A stretch of DNA of 64,000 nt from Camelus bactrianus. Its lineage: Eukaryota > Chordata > Mammalia > Artiodactyla > Camelidae. Location of the stretch: assembly GCF_048773025.1 (NCBI RefSeq), contig NC_133570.1:22108001-22172000 (forward strand). Reading direction: 5' to 3'. This document shows positions 59,501-64,000 of the stretch, piece by piece (the first letter of the stretch is position 1; the number at the start of each line of letters is the position of its first letter). A program made the translations under genes and the position numbers. Under the pieces are notes generated by a model. The model worked only from the letters and a program-made list of their open reading frames with translations, was not told the DNA's origin and searched no databases.

Positions 59501-61010
59501 TCCAGGATAGACCATATATTAGGCCAGAAAACCAGCCTTAATACATTTTAAAATGTTGAAATCATACAAATTATCTTTTCCAATTACAGTGGAATTAAAC
59601 TAGAAATCAGTAACAGAAGGAAGACTCAAAAATAAGGTGAAGATAAATCACACATTCTTAAACAATCAACAGGTCCAAAAAATCACAAAGGAGATTAGAA
59701 AACATCTTGAGACAAAAACGAAACCAAAACTTATAGGATGCAGCAAAAGCAGTGCAAGAGGGAAATTTATAGCTGTAAACATTTACTTTAAAAAGGAAGA
59801 TCTCAAATCAGCAACTGAATTTTACTAGAAGTAGAAAAGGAACTGGAAAATGAAGAGCAAACTAAATGCAAGGCTAACAGTGAGAGGGAAATAATAAAGA
59901 TTAGAGCAGAGATAAAACAGAGACTAGAAAAACAGAGGGAAAAATAAACTGAAAGTTCGTTCTTCAAAAAGATCAGCAAAGTTGGCAAATCTTTAGCTAA
60001 GGTTGACTAAGAAGAAAGGAAGAGCCAAATTACTAAAATCAGAAATGAAAGTGGGGACATTACTACTGATGCTATAGAAATAAAGAGGATTATAAGATGG
60101 AAGTTGGAATGATTTGTTGGAGGAGTCATAAAAAGGATGTGACCACTTGACCTGTGAGCTGGACCCAGGCAATTGGAGGCTCTCACCCCCTCCCTGTCCT
60201 TGGACTATCCTCTGTGCCCACTTTTCCTACACTAAGAGCTACTTCACTGATGCAGCCTTGAAAGAGAAATGTGTTATTGAGACTATCTGGACTGTATCTG
60301 TGACTGAACCACATAAAGGTCTCTGTATAAACTCTTGAGATTCTGCTGGGCAGGTGCAGAGATCTACTTGTCTTGCAGCTTCATGTGTGAATTCCCCTGC
60401 CCATTAAAACTGCCACCTGCCAACCTGGTGTGTTCTGCCTGTTTCTCTGGTTCTCCTTCCCTCTGTGTGAAGTGGCTGGTTTTGAATTTCACCTGGGAAA
60501 CTTCTGAGGTTGCGAACCAACATAATTATACACCAGCAAATTGGATAGCTTAGATGAAATGGGACAATTCCTAGAAATACAAAACCTACCAAGACTGAGT
60601 TACGACGAAATAGAAAATGTGAATAGTCCTGTAACTGGTAAGGAGATAGAATGAGTAATCAAGACCCTCCCAACAAAGAAAAGCCCTGGACCTAATGGCT
60701 TCACTGATGAATTCCACCAAACATTCAAGGGAGAATTAACACCATTTCTCCTCACATTCTTCCACAAAATTGAAGAGGAGGGAGCCCTTCTTAACTTATT
60801 CTATGAGGCTAACTTTACCCTGACACCCAAGCCAGACAAAGATACTATAAGAAAACAAAACTACAGACCAATATTCCTTTGAATATTGGTGTAGAAATCC
60901 TCAACAACATACTAGAAAACTGAATTCAGCAGTATAGCAAAAGGATTATACACCATGACCAAGTGGCATCTAGTCCCAGAATGCAAGGATGGTTCAAAGT
61001 ACAAAAATCT
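59501..61010 (+). repeat. L1 ORF2 fragment (endonuclease-RT linker and RT start)
   Basis: Sense ORF2 text: 'atagaccatatattaggcca', 'gcaaaagcagtgcaagaggg', 'aagaaaagccctggacctaa', 'attatacaccatgaccaagt'. Broken by an insert of about 440 bases (60078-60520) and by many small changes; no open frame survives. Confidence 0.8.
60078..60520. repeat. unclassified insert within L1 ORF2
   Basis: A block absent from the L1 consensus between 'aggattataag' and 'tacaccagcaaattgg'. Contains 'cattaaaactgccacctgcc' and looks like a solo-LTR-class fossil, but I could not name the family or confirm a target duplication. Confidence 0.35.
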
Positions 61011-61122
61011 GGGGGAGGGTATAGCTCAGTGGTAGAGTACATGCCTAGCATGCACAAGGTCCTAGGTTCAATCCCCACTATCTCCATTTAAATAAATAAA
61101 AACTTAATTACCTCCCCACAAA
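61011..61122 (+). repeat. Vic-1 (camelid tRNA-Ala) SINE
   Basis: tRNA-Ala body (gggtatagctcagtggtag ... aggttcaatccccac), linker and 3' end 'cttaattacctcccca'. It interrupts L1 sequence; no clear target duplication found. Confidence 0.9.
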
Positions 61123-61153
61123 AGGAATTTTAGATATAAATAAATAAATAAAT

Positions 61154-61195
61154 ATTTATATATATATGTGTGTGTGTGTGTATATATATATATGG
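61154..61195. repeat. (TA)n(TG)n(TA)n microsatellite
   Basis: TA run, about seven TG units, TA run. Likely length-polymorphic. Confidence 0.9.
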
Positions 61196-61440
61196 CTATT
61201 TGCTGCAGCATGGTTGGATCTTGAGATCATCATTCTAAGTGAAGTAAGCTAGAAAGAAAGAAAAATACCATATGATATCACTTATATGTGGAATGTAAAA
61301 GAAAGACACAAGTGAACTTATTTACAAAATAGAAACAGGCTCACAGACATAAAAAACAAACTTATGGTTACCAGCAGGGAAAGAGGGTGGGAAGGGATAA
61401 ATTGTGAGTTCTAGATTTGCAGATACTAATTACTATAGGG
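61196..61440 (+). repeat. L1 3' end
   Basis: 'gcagcatggttggatcttga', 'aaataccatatgatatcact', 'aacaggctcacagacataaa', 'cttatggttaccagcaggg': the end of ORF2 and 3' UTR of a cetartiodactyl-type L1, sense. Confidence 0.8.
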
Positions 61441-62716
61441 GACTCCTACACACAAAGTGAGTTGCATTAAGCAGGGAAAGGTAAAAAGAGAGAGAATTTG
61501 AATATTTTATGCTGGACAATAAAGTCAGTCTTCCCCTTGCTCTAAAGGCAGACACTGTCTCTACCAAGGTCTCGAGAACACCTGCGCTTTGCTCCGGAGG
61601 GAGACCTATCTCTATCTTCCAAGGCCATTGGCTCTACAAACATCCTTGAAAAATTGTCCAGGACAAAGGCATTTGTGGTGTTAGCTGGCAAAGTCATGCA
61701 GAAATTTGAGAAACATGAAAGAATCATGACAATAACCTCCCAAAACATCCACCCCTCATTTCTACACCATCTTGACTTCTGGCAACTTCCCCAGGAGTAT
61801 ACCACTCCAACAGTTGCTCTGATTAACCTGATCGACAGAAGCAATTCAATTTGTCTCTCAGAGTTTAATTAATTTCATCCACAGCACTTCCAGGGACACA
61901 GTGAATCCTACCTGCAGTTTTAACCTCAATCCTGCCTCCCTGCCAGAGTCTGCAGTCCAACAGGTTGGACAAGTCCCATAAACCATCAAGGCCTCTCTTA
62001 GAAAAAGTCAAGCAGCTTTCTCAAATATTGACCCTTGCACTTAGCCCAGATCATTAATCCAGGAATGGCAGGATGTACTAGATACTGCTCAGTTGCCACT
62101 TTGGCCCACAAGGAGGGAGTCTGGGCCAATCTATCATTCATACCAATCCTGGCCAGTAAATCGACACTGACCTGAATGACTTTCCGGGCCGAAGTGGTCC
62201 CATCGGTCATTTCAACCAAAGTCAGGGACAAATGGTGCATCACCCTTTCTAATCAAATGGCTACCTCATGGGGTAACTGCCCACAGAGTGCACCTGAATC
62301 TCGGGTCACTGCTCGGTCTAGGAAGCTCCCCTGAGTAACTCAGGCTAGCCTCAGGTGTCTGTGGGCTACCTGATCTATTGGTGATGTTTGTTTAAACAAT
62401 TACAGTTCTTTTACAACCACTGCAAAGATGCAAGACACTCTTTGGGGAGGTTGGCAAATTAATGCCTGGCTTTCACACAAACCCAATCATCAGGGCACAT
62501 GTGGTAGTATTTACAATTGTTGGTCCCCGAAGAGGGACCTACATCAGTTGGAGCAGAGGTTGATAAAACCTCCAGTGTGGCCTCCTGGCCAGCCCATAGG
62601 CCTTCAGGTTCCCAGTTTAGTTTGAATCATTGAGTCTAATCCTCCTATTTGGAAGGACTTCCTGAGGGCAGTCATCCAACCTGTCCTGTTTGCCCATGCA
62701 TCCAGCTAGGTGGCAT

Positions 62717-63340
62717 TGTCACCGAGCAGAACCCTATCGGGCCTTCCTAGAACAGAACCCCCCTGACCATGTCCTCCGCCTGCTTCTTGTCTGTAGAAGA
62801 ACTTTAGTCTCCCAGGCTTCCCCAAGTTCCAAAGAGTACATTTCATCAGAGAAGTGAGAAAGCAAGGGAAACAGTCAAGCAAGACAAAATAATCATAGTT
62901 CAGCCATTAAACAAAGTCAAGGACTGTTAGTTCCTCCCCAAGGGCTGTAGATGATATTCTGAGCCTTGTCCTCTGAGCTGTTTTGCAGATACTGAACCCT
63001 CACCAGGTGGAAGGAGTTAACCCTGTGCTACCCACAAGCACAGAGACCCCGGACCAGCTGGAAGCAGGTTGATGACGTCGACTCCCAATGACCCTACCAC
63101 CAGCCAATCAGAAGAAAGTCGGTGAGCGTTCACACACCCCCACAGCCCCTCTCCCTCACCTTGTCTTTAAAAGCCTTTCCCTGAAAGCCTTTGGGGAGTT
63201 CAGGTCTTTCAAGCACCAGCCACCTGGACTCCTTGCTTGGCGTCCTGCAGTAAACACTGCACTTTCCTTCAGCACGACTCATGACAGTAGATTGGCTTTA
63301 CTGTGCTCTGGCTAGTGGACCCAAGTTTGGTTCAGCAACA
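62717..63340 (-). repeat. solo LTR fossil inserted in the ERV remnant
   Basis: 624-base LTR with TG...CA ends, in reverse orientation (minus strand begins TGTTGCTGAACCAAACTTGG). It has a TATA-like 'cttttaaag' and a CCAAT-like site. Flanked by a 4-bp duplication gcat at 62713-62716 and 63341-63344. Resembles LTRs common in cetartiodactyls; younger than the env remnant it interrupts. Confidence 0.7.
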
Positions 63341-63771
63341 GCATTTGTCTTCCCTACAAGATGACCCGGTGAGGGCTGTGGGAATGGGGGTTGGGAAGAC
63401 ATCTGGTGGTACTGCAGAAATTTTTCCTGCAAGATGCGGGAGCCAAGGATATCTCTTGCATTTCCAACAGACTTCTGGTAATTAACAGGAACAGCGGTCG
63501 CACTAGTCAAAGCCACCCAGTCAGGGAGAAGGCAAATCCTGCGACCAGTTACATTTAAGGTGCTTGCAAAAGTTTGGGACAGCTGCACCAGGGCGTTTTT
63601 GTTTATAAGGAAGGCTCCAGAGGCAATTAAAAAGGCAAACATCATTCCTGAGTCATGCCCCTCTCCACCCATCTCCTGGGATCTAAGGTGTTTCCTACCT
63701 AGGGGCTGAAGTTGCTACTCCCCCTCCAAAATTGGTAAAGCTAAAATCTGGTACCTAAAATGTCCCTTTTT

Positions 63772-63860
63772 TCCTTTTTTTTAATGGAGGTGCTGGGGAT
63801 TGAACCCAGGACCTCCTGCATGCTAAGCACACACTCTACCACTAAGCTATACCTCCCAAG
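63772..63860 (-). repeat. Vic-1 (camelid tRNA-Ala) SINE
   Basis: Reverse copy with body 'ggggattgaacccaggacct' and 'ccactaagctatacctccc' and a short T/A tail. Flanking repeat tgtcccttttt at 63761-63771 and 63861-63871. Confidence 0.92.
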
Positions 63861-64000
63861 TGTCCCTTTTTAATTTTTTCCCCCAGTTATCTTTTTCTCA
63901 GACCCAAACCTTTTGTTTGGAAGGGTCAGGTACAAGAGGTACCAGGGACACTTTTATAAAATGCATGGAGACCCAGTATGTTCCCCATTTTGTCCTACGG

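Larger units (their letters stand above)
61530..64000 (-). mobile_element. endogenous retrovirus fossil (env region), interrupted and broken
   Basis: Minus-strand envelope-derived remnant of a class I-like element. The part at 63350-63672 resembles the start of a surface subunit, and 62030-62130 resembles the immunosuppressive/CX6CC part of a transmembrane subunit. A solo LTR (62717-63340) and a Vic-1 SINE (63772-63860) were inserted into it later. It carries several breaks, is non-coding, and probably continues past the right edge. Family assignment is tentative; gag and pol are not seen. Confidence 0.45.

Noticed and set aside
57057-64000. Search for GUCD1 or SNRPD3 exons downstream
   Set aside because: No matching exon seen; in human GUCD1 begins further away, so it probably lies beyond the window.

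Overview
The window is mammalian nuclear DNA, most likely from a camelid (camel, llama or alpaca). The main evidence is eleven copies of a short retroposon whose body is a near-intact tRNA-Ala (anticodon AGC region) followed by an A-rich linker and a 3' end reading close to CCTAATTACCTCCCCCC. This is the structure of the camelid Vic-1 SINE. L1 3' ends of cetartiodactyl type, plus older MIR, L2, L1M, MaLR and MER2 copies shared by placental mammals, fit this.

There is one protein-coding gene: a complete, intact UPB1 (beta-ureidopropionase) on the + strand, with ten coding exons from 32390 to 56696 encoding 384 residues, the same length as the human protein. Every exon joins in frame, all introns are GT-AG, and the catalytic Glu119, Lys196 and Cys233 are present. 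The first exon lies at the 3' edge of a CpG island (about 31540-32640). UPB1 catalyses the last step of uracil and thymine breakdown, mainly in liver and kidney.

Layout. 1-31500: gene-free upstream DNA, which in human is the ADORA2A to UPB1 interval crossed by the antisense RNA ADORA2A-AS1. It holds LINE, SINE and MaLR fossils and no convincing coding exon. 31540-32389: CpG-island promoter. 32390-56696: UPB1 exons and introns, the introns carrying several antisense L1M copies, a MER2 transposon split by an L1, three Vic-1 SINEs, and a 66-bp exact direct repeat around exon 3. 56697-57056: 3' UTR region with two stacked Vic-1 SINEs. 57057-64000: intergenic repeats, including a long L1 ORF2 fragment and a broken minus-strand endogenous retrovirus fossil interrupted by a solo LTR and running off the right edge.

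No new multi-gene system is visible. The most notable items are the templated-looking 66-bp duplication beside exon 3, the fact that the first canonical poly(A) signals after the UPB1 stop lie in a camelid SINE, and several clear nested insertions that give a relative time line. Repeat calls are from memory of consensus sequences, so family names below the superfamily level, and most repeat boundaries, are approximate.
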